NCBI GenBank assembly: GCA_041859875.1 | Contig: JBFLFY010000003.1 | Span: forward strand, 45,200 to 109,199 | DNA: 64,000 nt | Source: Thermocaproicibacter sp041859875 | GTDB taxonomy: Bacteria > Bacillota > Clostridia > Oscillospirales > Acutalibacteraceae | Direction: 5' to 3' | Shown: piece after piece, positions 34,027 through 42,770 of the stretch | How the letters are laid out: the number at the start of each line of letters is the position of its first letter | How positions within the stretch are numbered: the stretch's first letter is position 1 | Position numbers and translations under genes: made by a program | The notes under the pieces: model-generated | Database searches by the model: none | What the model saw: only the letters and a program-made list of their open reading frames with translations | Told to the model about the DNA's origin: nothing

Positions 34027-34716
34027 TTAGGTTTCGTCTTTCTTCCCGGTAAAGGGCCGGGTTCCGGCGAGGAGAGTTGCTTCCACATAAGGCAGAGCGT
34101 CCGTACTGATGCAACGGAAAGGGAAAATCAGCAGCCGGTGCTGGGGGCTGTCGTCCCCGCTCTGCGGCGGAACATCAAGGGCAAAAGCATTCTCGGTCTT
34201 CAGCAGTTTTGAAGTGCCGTCCAGCGGAATCTCTTTTTCGCCGCTTCTGCCCGGCGCACCGATATGGTCCGGGTAAACGGCAAGCCGCATCTGGCCGCCG
34301 CTCGCCTTCGCAAGTTTCTGTGCTTCCAGGTGCAGAATCTGTGTCGGTTTTGCAAGAATATGGGCTCCTACAAAAATCATGCAGGCAGCCGTCACGGCGC
34401 CCCACAGATTCCGGACGATGCAGACGCATATAACTCCTGCCAGAAACAGGCAGGCCGCAAGGACAATATTCAGCGTATGAGAAGCACCCGACAGGTTCAC
34501 TTTTTTCAGGCAGCTGTAAATTTCCTGCTCGTTGGGGTCACAGCTGATGGAAACACCCGTCTGCGGTTCTTCAAACTCTTCCGTATCGTCCGCTACGTAC
34601 TCCGCACCCTTTGCGGGTGCGGTGCTACTTCGGCCTGGGTCACCATCGCCGGCAGGCTCAGGCTCCTGTTTCTGCGGATTGTCTCCGCTTTCCGCCACAG
34701 TAAAAAACGAAATCAT
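34027..34716 (-). CDS. YcxB-like membrane protein 3
   Basis: A 229-residue protein. A 90-residue acidic, Pro-rich N-terminal region precedes two hydrophobic spans (IVLAACLFLAGVICVCIV, AVTAACMIFVGAHILA) and a C-terminal YcxB-like domain (MRLAVYPDHIGAPGRSGEKE). GGAGG lies 7 bp before the ATG at 34716. It is the first of three such genes between gyrB and gyrA. It probably is a membrane sensor or scaffold, but there is no direct evidence. Confidence 0.65.
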   Translation of the reverse strand: MISFFTVAESGDNPQKQEPEPAGDGDPGRSSTAPAKGAEYVADDTEEFEEPQTGVSISCDPNEQEIYSCLKKVNLSGASHTLNIVLAACLFLAGVICVCIVRNLWGAVTAACMIFVGAHILAKPTQILHLEAQKLAKASGGQMRLAVYPDHIGAPGRSGEKEIPLDGTSKLLKTENAFALDVPPQSGDDSPQHRLLIFPFRCISTDALPYVEATLLAGTRPFTGKKDET

Positions 34717-34810
34717 ATTTTTTCCTCCTTTCCAGCCTTTTTCAAAAGGCTGGGCGAAAACATTCACTATTTGAAGCTTGAAATTCTATTTCAGAGTTTT
34801 ATTTTTAAAA

Positions 34811-34882
34811 TCGCAGGCTCACTCAAACATCGAGGTTTTCTACGAATTTGGCGTTCTGCTCGATGAACTCTCTCCGCGGCTC
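34811..34882 (-). pseudogene. duplicated 3' end of gyrB
   Basis: A 72-bp copy of the last ~18 codons of gyrB including its stop, 71 bp downstream of the real gyrB end (34954-35025). It encodes the same residues (PRREFIEQNAKFVENLDV). The five differences from the real copy are all synonymous third-position changes. The insert between the copies (34883-34953) is palindrome-rich, with CCCCTGGCAGGGG. Confidence 0.88.
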
Positions 34883-34965
34883 CCGCTGTGGGCGGCCTCA
34901 CCCTTTGCCGCTCTGCGGCATTCCCCTGGCAGGGGACTCGCCGCGTGCAAAAATCGCAGGCTCAC

Positions 34966-36912
34966 TCAGACATCCAGGTTCTCTACAAACTTGGCGTTCT
35001 GCTCGATGAACTCTCTCCGCGGCTCTACCTTGTCGCCCATGAGGATGGTGAACGCCTCATCAGCGGCTTCGGCATCTTCTACCTCAACGCGCAGCATCAG
35101 GCGGCGCGCCGGGTCCATCGTGGTTTCCCAAAGCTGGTCCGGGTCCATTTCACCAAGGCCTTTATAGCGCTGAATCTCATAGCCGGTCTTCATTTCGGCC
35201 ATCAGGTTGTCGCGTTCTTTATCGGAATAAGCATAATAATGCTTCTTGTTTTTCGTCAGGCGGAAAAGCGGCGGCTGTGCCAGATAAATATGGCCCTGCT
35301 CCACAAGCGGTTTCATGAAGCGGAAGAAAAATGTCAGCAGGAGCGTACGGATATGGGAGCCGTCGACATCGGCATCGGCCATGATGATAATTTTGCCGTA
35401 GCGAAGCTTTTCCATGTTGAAATCGTCGCCAAGGCCGCACCCAAGCGCGGTTACAATCGGCTGCAGTTTTTCGTTGCCGTAAACTTTGTCGAGCCTTGCT
35501 TTTTCTACATTCAGCATTTTGCCCCAAAGTGGGAGGATTGCCTGGTAACGGCGGTCACGGCCGCCTTTTGCGGAGCCTCCTGCGGAATCGCCTTCCACGA
35601 TGTAGATTTCGGTTTCTTCCGGGTCGCGGCTCTGGCAGTCTGCCAGCTTGCCCGGAAGGGAAGCGCCTTCCAGCGCAGATTTGCGGCGCACCATTTCGCG
35701 CGCCTTGCGCGCCGCCTCGCGTGCGTGGGAAGCCGCCATGGATTTGTCAAAAATAGCGCGTGCCGTAGCGGGGTTCTCTTCGAGGTAGGTAGAAAGCTTT
35801 TTGCCGACAACGTCGTTCACCAGCGTCCCGATTTCGGTGTTGCCGAGGCGGGTCTTCGTCTGGCCTTCGAACTGTGCTTCTTTGACCTTGACGCTGATAA
35901 TTGCGGTCAGCCCTTCGCGGAAATCTTCGCCGCTCAGGTTTTTGTCGCTGTCTTTCAGAATGCCAAACTTGCACCCGTAGTCGTTCATCACGCGGGTAAG
36001 GGCACGCTTAAAACCATCTTCATGCGTGCCGCCGTCCACCGTGCGGATATTATTGGCAAAAGAAAGAATCATTTCGTTGTAGCTGTCGTTGTACTGCATG
36101 GCAACTTCCGCCGTAGCGGAATCGTCCGGCGCAACGGCCGCGAAATGGATAATATCGGGGTGAATGACTTCAACGCCCTTTTTTTTGTGAATATATTCCA
36201 CAAAGCTGCTGATGCCGCCCGAATATTGGAAATCGTCTTCCCGGCGATTTTCCGGGTCGCGCTCATCGGTCATGACGATGCGGACTCCAGCATTTAGAAA
36301 TGCCTGTTCGCGCAGCCGCGTCTGCAGCGTTTCATAGTCAAAATGGGTTGTTTCGCGGAAAATCTCGGCATCCGGCTTAAAGCGAACCAGCGTGCCGCTC
36401 TTCTGCGGGTCTGTTTTTCCGCGCTCTTCCAGGTCGGTTACTGCTTTGCCGCGCTCAAACCGCTGAAAATAAGTGACGCCGTCTTTGTAGACTTCCACTT
36501 CCAGCCATTCGGAAAGCGCATTCACAACGGAAGCGCCCACGCCGTGCAGTCCGCCGGAAACTTTATATCCGCCGCCGCCGAATTTGCCGCCCGCGTGCAG
36601 AATGGTAAACACAACCGTAACGGTCGGAATGCCAGCCTGGTGGTGTATCCCGGTTGGAATGCCGCGGCCGTCATCCTGTACGCTGACAATGTCACCCGGC
36701 AGAAGCCGAACGTCAATTTTGTCGCAGTACCCAGCGAGGGCTTCGTCAATGGAGTTGTCTACAATCTCGTAAACAAGGTGGTGCAGCCCGCGCGGCCCGG
36801 TAGAGCCAATGTACATGCCAGGTCTTTTGCGAACAGCCTCCAGCCCTTCCAGTACCTGTATTTCACTTTCGTCGTAAGCATCGTTTGCCTGAGTTACTTT
36901 GCTGAAATCCAA
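34966..36912 (-). CDS. gyrB: DNA gyrase subunit B
   Basis: ATPase subunit of gyrase. The 648 residues show the GHKL ATP site (EIVDNSIDEALAGY, GRGIPTGIH, GLHGVGASVVNALS). The TOPRIM domain has EGDSAGGSAKGG and DADVDGSHI, and the C-terminal tail has QRYKGLGEMDPDQLWETTM. I chose the TTG at 36912, six bases after AGGAGGG, giving LDFSKVTQAN as the N-terminus. An ATG 19 codons upstream lacks a ribosome-binding site. The 3' end is duplicated at 34811. Confidence 0.97.
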   Translation of the reverse strand: MDFSKVTQANDAYDESEIQVLEGLEAVRKRPGMYIGSTGPRGLHHLVYEIVDNSIDEALAGYCDKIDVRLLPGDIVSVQDDGRGIPTGIHHQAGIPTVTVVFTILHAGGKFGGGGYKVSGGLHGVGASVVNALSEWLEVEVYKDGVTYFQRFERGKAVTDLEERGKTDPQKSGTLVRFKPDAEIFRETTHFDYETLQTRLREQAFLNAGVRIVMTDERDPENRREDDFQYSGGISSFVEYIHKKKGVEVIHPDIIHFAAVAPDDSATAEVAMQYNDSYNEMILSFANNIRTVDGGTHEDGFKRALTRVMNDYGCKFGILKDSDKNLSGEDFREGLTAIISVKVKEAQFEGQTKTRLGNTEIGTLVNDVVGKKLSTYLEENPATARAIFDKSMAASHAREAARKAREMVRRKSALEGASLPGKLADCQSRDPEETEIYIVEGDSAGGSAKGGRDRRYQAILPLWGKMLNVEKARLDKVYGNEKLQPIVTALGCGLGDDFNMEKLRYGKIIIMADADVDGSHIRTLLLTFFFRFMKPLVEQGHIYLAQPPLFRLTKNKKHYYAYSDKERDNLMAEMKTGYEIQRYKGLGEMDPDQLWETTMDPARRLMLRVEVEDAEAADEAFTILMGDKVEPRREFIEQNAKFVENLDV

Positions 36913-37101
36913 CTCAAACCCTCCTGTGCGAAGAAAATTTCCGTTTTGGGGTTCTCCGCTCGTTCTCATTCAATGGCCAATCATCCGCCTGGGATGTTTT
37001 CATTTTGTACTGTTTTTTATATTATACTATATGTTTATCATGAAAGCAAATATCCGCCATGGATATTGCCGTTTCGTCAATTCATTGCAGTTTTGGCTAA
37101 T

Positions 37102-37392
37102 TTACAGCTTGCGGTAAGCAAGAGCAAACGGGGCCAGCAGGGAAACGCACACAACACCCGCTGCAGTAACAGCCAAAAGAAAAATTAAATTCATGTCGGG
37201 TATCTGCAAAAGCAGAAAATTCAAAAGGAACAGGGCAAGCAGTGCCGCCGGAAGAAAGATGGCAAAGCCGCGCCGCGAAATGCGGTATTTCTTTTTGCAG
37301 TGCGGGCATACGCCGCTTTTCTGCATCATGCGCTGCCGCACGTCGGAGTAAAGGAAACGCGCGCCGCAGTGTGGGCAAAGGGGAAGCTTCAT
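37102..37392 (-). CDS. zinc-ribbon membrane protein
   Basis: A 96-residue protein with an N-terminal zinc ribbon (CPHCGA at 6-11 and CPHCKK at 29-34), a basic stretch, and then two hydrophobic spans (FLPAALLALFLLNFLLL, IFLLAVTAAGVVCVSLL). It is similar in plan to the next upstream gene, 12 bp away. Function is unknown. Both sit between remB and gyrB, where many relatives have no gene. Confidence 0.72.
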   Translation of the reverse strand: MKLPLCPHCGARFLYSDVRQRMMQKSGVCPHCKKKYRISRRGFAIFLPAALLALFLLNFLLLQIPDMNLIFLLAVTAAGVVCVSLLAPFALAYRKL

Positions 37393-37404
37393 GCTTTTGC
37401 TCCT

Positions 37405-37785
37405 TTACCGGTACGCCGTGCCGCCGCGGGGAGGCTCCTGCCTGTGGGCCTGCGGCGCGCGCGGGGGAATGGGGCGGCGGGGAAGCGGTTTGCGCAGCCG
37501 CACCTGAAACGGCGCAATCAGAAAAAACAAAAGGAAAAGGAGAAACACTCCGCCCAAAGTAAACGGGGCAAGGCTTCCGTCTAAAATCAGCCCCAGAATG
37601 CAGAGGATGGTGCCGGCAACAATCGCAAAAAATCCAAAAGCGTAAAGCGGCGAACCAAGCACAATGTTGGAAATGCCGCCGCACTTTGGGCAGATATATT
37701 CGCCGCGCCGCTTTAAAACCCATGCCTGCGCATAATTCAGTTTGTTCCCGCAGTGAGGACACTGCGGCAAATGGTACTGTTTCAT
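37405..37785 (-). CDS. zinc-ribbon membrane protein
   Basis: A 126-residue protein with a zinc ribbon (CPHCGN and CPKCGG), two hydrophobic spans (FGFFAIVAGTILCILGLIL, FTLGGVFLLFLLFFLIAPF) and a Pro/Arg-rich tail. The ATG at 37785 is preceded by GAGGG at 6 bp. It is probably a paralogue of the 96-residue protein downstream and co-transcribed with remB. Function is unknown. Confidence 0.72.
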   Translation of the reverse strand: MKQYHLPQCPHCGNKLNYAQAWVLKRRGEYICPKCGGISNIVLGSPLYAFGFFAIVAGTILCILGLILDGSLAPFTLGGVFLLFLLFFLIAPFQVRLRKPLPRRPIPPRAPQAHRQEPPRGGTAYR

Positions 37786-37795
37786 CTTTTTTCCC

Positions 37796-38068
37796 TCACA
37801 GGTTTGCAATTTCTCCCGCATAGGCCGAGCGTTTCAGCAGGGTTGCGGTAGAAATCTGCGAAGTATAGACCGTTTCGTTCCCGGCGCCGTCACAGCAGAG
37901 GATAAACGACTTCGGCATCTCGCTGGAAATACTGATGACGCGGCCGGATTTCTGCGCGGCGGCAAGGTAATTGCGCGTCGTGTTGGAAATGGTGGACGTT
38001 TCAAGGTCAAAAATGCCGACCACATCTTTGGTGCGGATCACAATATTTTTTCCGAGATGAAGAAACAT
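37796..38068 (-). CDS. remB: RemB-like DUF370 protein
   Basis: A 90-residue DUF370 protein. In Bacillus subtilis RemB (YaaB) sits between recF and gyrB, as here, and acts in control of biofilm matrix genes; its relative RemA binds DNA. The sequence (MFLHLGKNIVIRTKDVVGIFD, then TSTISNTTRNYL) is typical. It is 1 bp from recF. The regulatory role in this organism is inferred from family and position only. Confidence 0.88.
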   Translation of the reverse strand: MFLHLGKNIVIRTKDVVGIFDLETSTISNTTRNYLAAAQKSGRVISISSEMPKSFILCCDGAGNETVYTSQISTATLLKRSAYAGEIANL

Positions 38069-38069
38069 T

Positions 38070-39170
38070 TTACCCTCCGCTTTCGTCAGGTTGCCATTCC
38101 GGCATCAATTTCTGCGGTACGCCGTCTGCCACACGGAAGACCGCGCCGCATTTTGGAGCGCGCGCCGCGTCCGGCCCGCAGCAGGTAAGAAAGACCTGAA
38201 AGCCTTCCAGCCGGTTCAGCAGATAATTCTGCCGCTCGGTGTCGAGTTCGCTTAAAACGTCGTCGAGGAAAATCACCGGCGTTTCACCCGTCGCCTGCTG
38301 CAGCATTTCGGCTTCCGCCAGCTTCAGCGCAATGACGGCGGAGCGTTTCTGCCCCTGCGAACCGTACAGCCGCGCATCCATGCCGGAAATGGAAACGGCG
38401 ATGTCGTCGCGGTGAGGGCCTGCCCCGGTATGGCCCGTGCGAATATCATCCTGCCGGGATTTTTTCAAAGCCTCGGCAAGGTTTGGGGCGCTCGGCTCGT
38501 AGCTTAGGGCCAGCTCTTCCCGGCCCGCGCACATTCCCGCATAAAAGCGGGCGGCGCGCGGCGCGAGTTTTTGAAGGTACGAAGCGCGCCCTCGCATCAT
38601 CTTCGTGCCGAACTGCACCAGGCGGTCATCCCAAACTGCCAGGGTGTCAAGCAGGTCGGCGCAGCGGGGAATATCTTTCAGCAGTGCATTACGCTGGGCG
38701 AGCGAACGGCTGTACTCGGCAAAAATTGCCGCATACGCGGGTTTTATCTGGCACATGGCCGCGTCGATAAAATTTCGGCGCCCGGCAGGCCCCCCCTGCA
38801 GCAGGGTCAGATGCTCCGGTGAAAAGACCGCCGCGCGGAATTCCCCAAAAAGGGCGGTGCAGGAGCGTTTTTTCACGCCGTTCAGCTCTGCAGAGCGCCG
38901 ACCGTCTGCCACGGCAATTTTTGCGGTCTGGTCACGGTCTGCGCCGTAAAAATCAAGGCAGATTTCCGCCGAAGTGCATCCGCTCCGCACAAGGGCGGCA
39001 TCTTTTGCGCCTCGGAAGGAACGTTCGCCGGTAAACAGCCACATTCCTTCCAGCAGATTTGTTTTTCCCTGCGCATTTTTTCCGCAGATGACGTTCACGT
39101 TGTCGCTGGGATAAATTTCGCCTTCCGTTAAATTGCGAAAATTGCGCCAGCCGAAACGCCGGATTTTCAC
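38070..39170 (-). CDS. recF: DNA replication and repair protein RecF
   Basis: SMC-like ATPase that helps RecOR load RecA on gapped DNA. The 366 residues show Walker A GKNAQGKTN (residues ~30-38), the signature region YGSQGQKRSAVIAL and Walker B PVIFLDDVLSELD. It overlaps the yaaA stop by 1 bp and is followed by remB within 1 bp, in the classical dnaN-yaaA-recF order. Confidence 0.97.
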   Translation of the reverse strand: MKIRRFGWRNFRNLTEGEIYPSDNVNVICGKNAQGKTNLLEGMWLFTGERSFRGAKDAALVRSGCTSAEICLDFYGADRDQTAKIAVADGRRSAELNGVKKRSCTALFGEFRAAVFSPEHLTLLQGGPAGRRNFIDAAMCQIKPAYAAIFAEYSRSLAQRNALLKDIPRCADLLDTLAVWDDRLVQFGTKMMRGRASYLQKLAPRAARFYAGMCAGREELALSYEPSAPNLAEALKKSRQDDIRTGHTGAGPHRDDIAVSISGMDARLYGSQGQKRSAVIALKLAEAEMLQQATGETPVIFLDDVLSELDTERQNYLLNRLEGFQVFLTCCGPDAARAPKCGAVFRVADGVPQKLMPEWQPDESGG

Positions 39171-39382
39171 TACGCTACCTCATAAAATTTTTTGTCGTAT
39201 TCCGCACGGTCGCCCGGCCGGAGTTTTTTTCCGCGCATATAGCAGTTTTCGCCGTTTACTTTCACTTTGCCGCTTTGGATGGCCATTTTTGCCTGGCCTC
39301 CCGTTTCAAACGCGCCGCAGAGCTTTAAGAAACTGTCGAGCCGGATAAACTCTGTGTCAATCTTCATTTTGATTGGTTCCAT
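39170..39382 (-). CDS. yaaA: S4-domain RNA-binding protein YaaA
   Basis: A 70-residue S4-like RNA-binding protein, found between dnaN and recF in many Firmicutes and associated with ribosome assembly. The S4 pattern is visible as IRLDSFLKLCGAFETGGQAK and SGKVKVNGENCYMRGKKL. The ATG at 39382 follows GGAGG at 7 bp and is 1 bp after the dnaN stop. Confidence 0.93.
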   Translation of the reverse strand: MEPIKMKIDTEFIRLDSFLKLCGAFETGGQAKMAIQSGKVKVNGENCYMRGKKLRPGDRAEYDKKFYEVA

Positions 39383-39383
39383 G

Positions 39384-40493
39384 TTATTCTCCTCCGCTCT
39401 TTAGCCGCACCGGCAGCACAAGAAACAGAAATGACTCGCCCTCGCACGGGAAAACAGTCAGCGGGCTGAGCGGTCCGTTCAGCTTAATGCGGACTTCGTC
39501 GCATTCCGTGTTGTGCAGGGCATCCAGCAGGTAATGGCTGTTAAAGCCCATTTCCACTTCGTCGCCTGTAATTTCGGCATCCAGCTTATCGTTTGCGCGC
39601 CCAATCGCTGTAGAACAGGAAAGTTTAATGCTTCCATTGCCAAACAGGCAGCGAATTGGGCTGCGCAGCCGTTCGGTTATCAGCAGGGATACGCGCTCAA
39701 GGCTTCCGACAAAATCAGAAACGGAAACGCGTATTTCCGTTTTGGACTCTTTTGGCAGCGCGGCGCGCCAGTCAAGAAAATCGCCTTCCAGCAGGCGGGA
39801 AATCACCGTGTAATTTCCGACTCGGAACAGAATATGGCGCATCCCGACCTGAAGCTCGGTCTCGTCGTCATTGTCGCCTAAAAGCTTTATGACTTCGCTG
39901 AGGGTTTTGCCCGGTACAACAAAGTCGCACTTTTCATCCGACTGGATAGGCTCTTCGCGAATGGCTAACCGGTAGCCGTCGACGGAAATAAGACGGATTT
40001 TATTGTTTTCAATCTCAAACAGGGTGCCGGTGTGAACCGGCTTGGCATCGGTTTGTGCGACAGCAAAAAGGGTTTGGCGTATCATGCTTTTCAGCGTGTT
40101 CGCCGGGATTTTCACATCTTTTTCGCCGTTAATGCTTGGCAGTTCGGGGTATTCTTCCGCCGGAATGCCAACAACGGAGAATTTTGCTTCCCCGCTTTCA
40201 ATCTGCGTAACCTGTTTGTCATCCGTCGAAAAGCTCACTTGGCTGGCAGGAAGGCGGCGCACAATGTCACCGAACAGTTTTGCCCCCATTACGATGTTGC
40301 CGCTTTCTTTCACATCCGCTTCAATTTCCGTCGTCATTCCAATTTCGAGGTCATACCCGCATAGGCGCACGGAATGATCCTTTGCTGTGAGGAGGATTCC
40401 TTCGAGTGCCGGTATGGATGATTTTGATGAAACTGCACGCTGAACATTCAACACGGCTTCGTTTAGTTTTTGCCTGTCACATGAAAACTGCAT
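39384..40493 (-). CDS. dnaN: DNA polymerase III beta subunit (sliding clamp)
   Basis: Ring-shaped clamp tethering the replicative polymerase. The 369 residues make the expected three-domain chain. The N-terminus is QKLNEAVLNVQRAVSSKSSIPALEG; the middle has DGYRLAIRE; the end is EGESFLFLVLPVRL, with the terminal residues that form the partner-binding cleft. It lies downstream of dnaA across a 420-bp region holding DnaA-box-like sites. It is the first gene of the dnaN-yaaA-recF-remB unit. Confidence 0.97.
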   Translation of the reverse strand: MQFSCDRQKLNEAVLNVQRAVSSKSSIPALEGILLTAKDHSVRLCGYDLEIGMTTEIEADVKESGNIVMGAKLFGDIVRRLPASQVSFSTDDKQVTQIESGEAKFSVVGIPAEEYPELPSINGEKDVKIPANTLKSMIRQTLFAVAQTDAKPVHTGTLFEIENNKIRLISVDGYRLAIREEPIQSDEKCDFVVPGKTLSEVIKLLGDNDDETELQVGMRHILFRVGNYTVISRLLEGDFLDWRAALPKESKTEIRVSVSDFVGSLERVSLLITERLRSPIRCLFGNGSIKLSCSTAIGRANDKLDAEITGDEVEMGFNSHYLLDALHNTECDEVRIKLNGPLSPLTVFPCEGESFLFLVLPVRLKSGGE

Positions 40494-40549
40494 GATTCAA
40501 TCGCCTGCTTCCCGTTATAATCAAGATAGAAAGAGTTTTTTCAGCATTA

Positions 40550-40780
40550 GGAGTAGTGTGCGCGCAAAAGTGGAAAACTTAGGAAAACCCAGTGCTGATG
40601 CCGTTTTGCGGCTTGCTGGTTTTACTTTTCGCTTTGTGGAACGGATGTGAATAATCCACAGTAAAAATGAATAATTAACTGTATGTTGAAAACCTGGTGG
40701 GAAATGTTGAAAACTTAGTGAAAAAACGAAAGGCCATTTTTCCGGCTTTTCCACCGGAATGTGAAATGTTGAAAATCAAT
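40550..40780. other. candidate oriC region between dnaA and dnaN
   Basis: An AT-rich gap with a cluster of DnaA-box-like 9-mers. TAATCCACA is at 40652. TGTTGAAAA, the reverse of TTTTCAACA, occurs three times at 40684, 40705 and 40767. Near-boxes with TTTTCCAC lie at about 40569 and 40747. An AT-rich stretch (AAAAATGAATAATTAAC) around 40663 could unwind. A further box TTTTTCACA is at 42486 in the dnaA-rpmH gap. Confidence 0.7.
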
Positions 40781-40887
40781 TCAACTTTTTAGGGCAGCCA
40801 GGTGCTGCGGCAGCCAAATGCTGCGCGGCGCTAGAAAACCAAATCTAATACAAATCTTATTTTTGTGCTTCACCGGTTTTTTGCGCA

Positions 40888-40914
40888 CAGCCTTTTTTTA
40901 GAAAAAAAGGCTGT
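40888..40914 (-). terminator. hairpin at the dnaA 3' end
   Basis: CAGCCTTTTTTT/AAAAAAAGGCTG stem abutting the dnaA stop; on the minus strand its own U-rich arm could aid release. Confidence 0.55.
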
Positions 40915-42227
40915 TACCGGTCGCGGATATTCTTAATAATGTCGTCGACAGTTGCTTTGATTTTAGGGTCGTGGGCAGCATTTTTTTCGACCTGCTGGAT
41001 GGCATAAACCACGGTCGAATGATCGCGCCCGCCAAATTCTCGGCCAATGGCCTGCATGGACATCTGCGTAATTTCGCGCACAACATACATGGAAACCTGG
41101 CGTGCGCTTGAGATGTTTGCCGAGCGTTTGGAAGAGCGAATGTCGTCGCCCGTCGTGCCGAAAGTCCGCGCCACCTCGTCCACAATTTTCTCGACGGTGA
41201 GCGGCGTAGGCTGGTCGTTGTTTATAATATCGCTGATGGCGGCCTGTGCGGTCTGTATGCTGTAGGGGTCGCCGTTCAGCAGATGAAAAGCCTTCATCTT
41301 TTTCACGGCGCCTTCCAGCTGGCGGATGTTGTTTTTCAGCCGGTTGGCGATGTATTCAATCACGTTGTCTGGCAGTTCAATCTGAAGAAGCTCCGCCTTG
41401 CGCTTGATAATGGCGATGCGGGTTTCAAAATCCGGCGGCTGTATGTCTGCCGTAAGGCCCCACTCAAACCGGGTGAGCAAACGCTCTTCCAGTGTGGCAA
41501 TGTCTTTCGGCGGCCGGTCGGATGTGAGGACAATCTGCTTCTTTGCTTCGTATAATGTATTAAAGGTATGGAAAAATTCTTCCTGTGTGGAATCCTTGCC
41601 TGCAATGAACTGAATATCGTCGACCAGAAGAACATCTGCCCGCCGGTACCGCTGGTGAAATTCGCCGGTCGTGCCTCGGCGGATTGCTTCAATCAGCTCG
41701 TTTGTAAACTCGTCCCCTTTAATGTAGACGATATTCATGTCTGGATGTGTATGGCTGATTTCATTTCGGATAGCATAAAGAAGATGCGTTTTGCCAAGGC
41801 CGGAGTTCCCATAGATAAAAAGCGGGTTATAAAGGGATGCCGGTTTGCTGGCAACCGCCATGGAGGCGGCGTGCGCAAATTTGTTGGAAGGCCCCACAAT
41901 GAATGTGTCGAATGTAAATTCATAGTTTTCGCTGGCGGGGATTTCCTCTTCTTTTTTCTTTTCATGCTCTGTTTCATCGGGCGTTACAATGCGCACCTGA
42001 ATCTCCTGGCTGAAAATTTCACGGAACGCTTCTTCCAGCAGATCCTTATAATAATGGATGATAGTCTGACGGTGCAGTTCGTTCGGCACTTTCAGCACGG
42101 CAACTCCGCCTGAAAAGTCGAGCGTTACAGGCTCAATCCTGCTGATCCACGTGGAAAATGCAATTTCAGTGATTCTGCTTTTGCAGTACCCGCAGACCAG
42201 GTTCCATACTTCCGAAAAAGATTCCAT
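40914..42227 (-). CDS. dnaA: chromosomal replication initiator DnaA
   Basis: AAA+ protein that binds DnaA boxes and opens the origin. From the chosen start it has 437 residues. Walker A is GNSGLGKTH, Walker B is VLLVDDIQF, and the domain IV signature is GGRDHSTVVYAIQQVEK. I chose the ATG at 42227 (MESFSEVWNLVCGYC), which matches the usual N-terminus. The frame is open 31 codons further, but that would start only ~14 bp after the predicted transcription start. No strong ribosome site is seen, so the start is less certain than the gene. Confidence 0.96.
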   Translation of the reverse strand: MESFSEVWNLVCGYCKSRITEIAFSTWISRIEPVTLDFSGGVAVLKVPNELHRQTIIHYYKDLLEEAFREIFSQEIQVRIVTPDETEHEKKKEEEIPASENYEFTFDTFIVGPSNKFAHAASMAVASKPASLYNPLFIYGNSGLGKTHLLYAIRNEISHTHPDMNIVYIKGDEFTNELIEAIRRGTTGEFHQRYRRADVLLVDDIQFIAGKDSTQEEFFHTFNTLYEAKKQIVLTSDRPPKDIATLEERLLTRFEWGLTADIQPPDFETRIAIIKRKAELLQIELPDNVIEYIANRLKNNIRQLEGAVKKMKAFHLLNGDPYSIQTAQAAISDIINNDQPTPLTVEKIVDEVARTFGTTGDDIRSSKRSANISSARQVSMYVVREITQMSMQAIGREFGGRDHSTVVYAIQQVEKNAAHDPKIKATVDDIIKNIRDR

Positions 42228-42340
42228 TCCGATTTCATACCTCATTTTTACGGAAAATTGTTCTGTCGTGTTCCGGGCGTTTTCCCGGCCATACTCCCCA
42301 TTGCCTTGAATTCCCATCAAAGCAAAAATACCCGCTTACT

Positions 42341-42369
42341 ATCATAGCACAAACTCCCCGGCTTTTCAA
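42341..42369 (-). promoter_or_regulatory. dnaA promoter
   Basis: On the minus strand, -35 TTGAAA (42369-42364), a 17-bp spacer, and -10 TATGAT (42346-42341). This predicts a start near 42334 and a ~107-nt leader. Confidence 0.75.
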
Positions 42370-42698
42370 TGAAATAAAGCGCTCAGGGCACTTTCTAAAG
42401 TTGAGAACCTTCCAACGCCCCTTTCAGAAAACCCGCTTAAAATGGCTGGTATTGCCCTTAAAAGGGTAACATGGCGCGAATTTCTTTTTTCACACACAGA
42501 CTGCTATACATTTATAGTAATAAAAAATATCCTTTTTTTCCCCTGCGGAGCCGTTTTTGCAATTTTTTCTTTTCAATTGGGCAATCTTGTGGTATAGTAA
42601 ACTTTATAGGGCAAGCTGTCTGCCTTTTAAAATGGACAGGCGCCCGCTTAAAATCTGCGTTTTTCGCCCGTTCTGGGCGTTTACAGGCGGCTTTTTGG

Positions 42699-42728
42699 TT
42701 GACATACCGCCGAAAGATACGCTATAAT
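42699..42728 (+). promoter_or_regulatory. rpmH operon promoter
   Basis: -35 TTGACA at 42699, an 18-bp spacer, and -10 TATAAT at 42723, 43 bp before the rpmH start. A CGCCCGTTCTGGGCG hairpin lies just upstream. The rest of the 540-bp gap from dnaA has no gene. Confidence 0.85.
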
Positions 42729-42770
42729 TCAAAAACAGGCGCAGATTTACCCGAAAGGAGGGTATTTTTC

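Noticed and set aside
34888..36297. 469-codon plus-strand frame opposite gyrB
   Set aside because: It is the reverse shadow of gyrB, with no ribosome site, and is explained by codon bias.
42471..42770. 100-codon N-terminal extension of rpmH
   Set aside because: L34 is always ~44 residues, and the rpmH promoter lies inside the extension.
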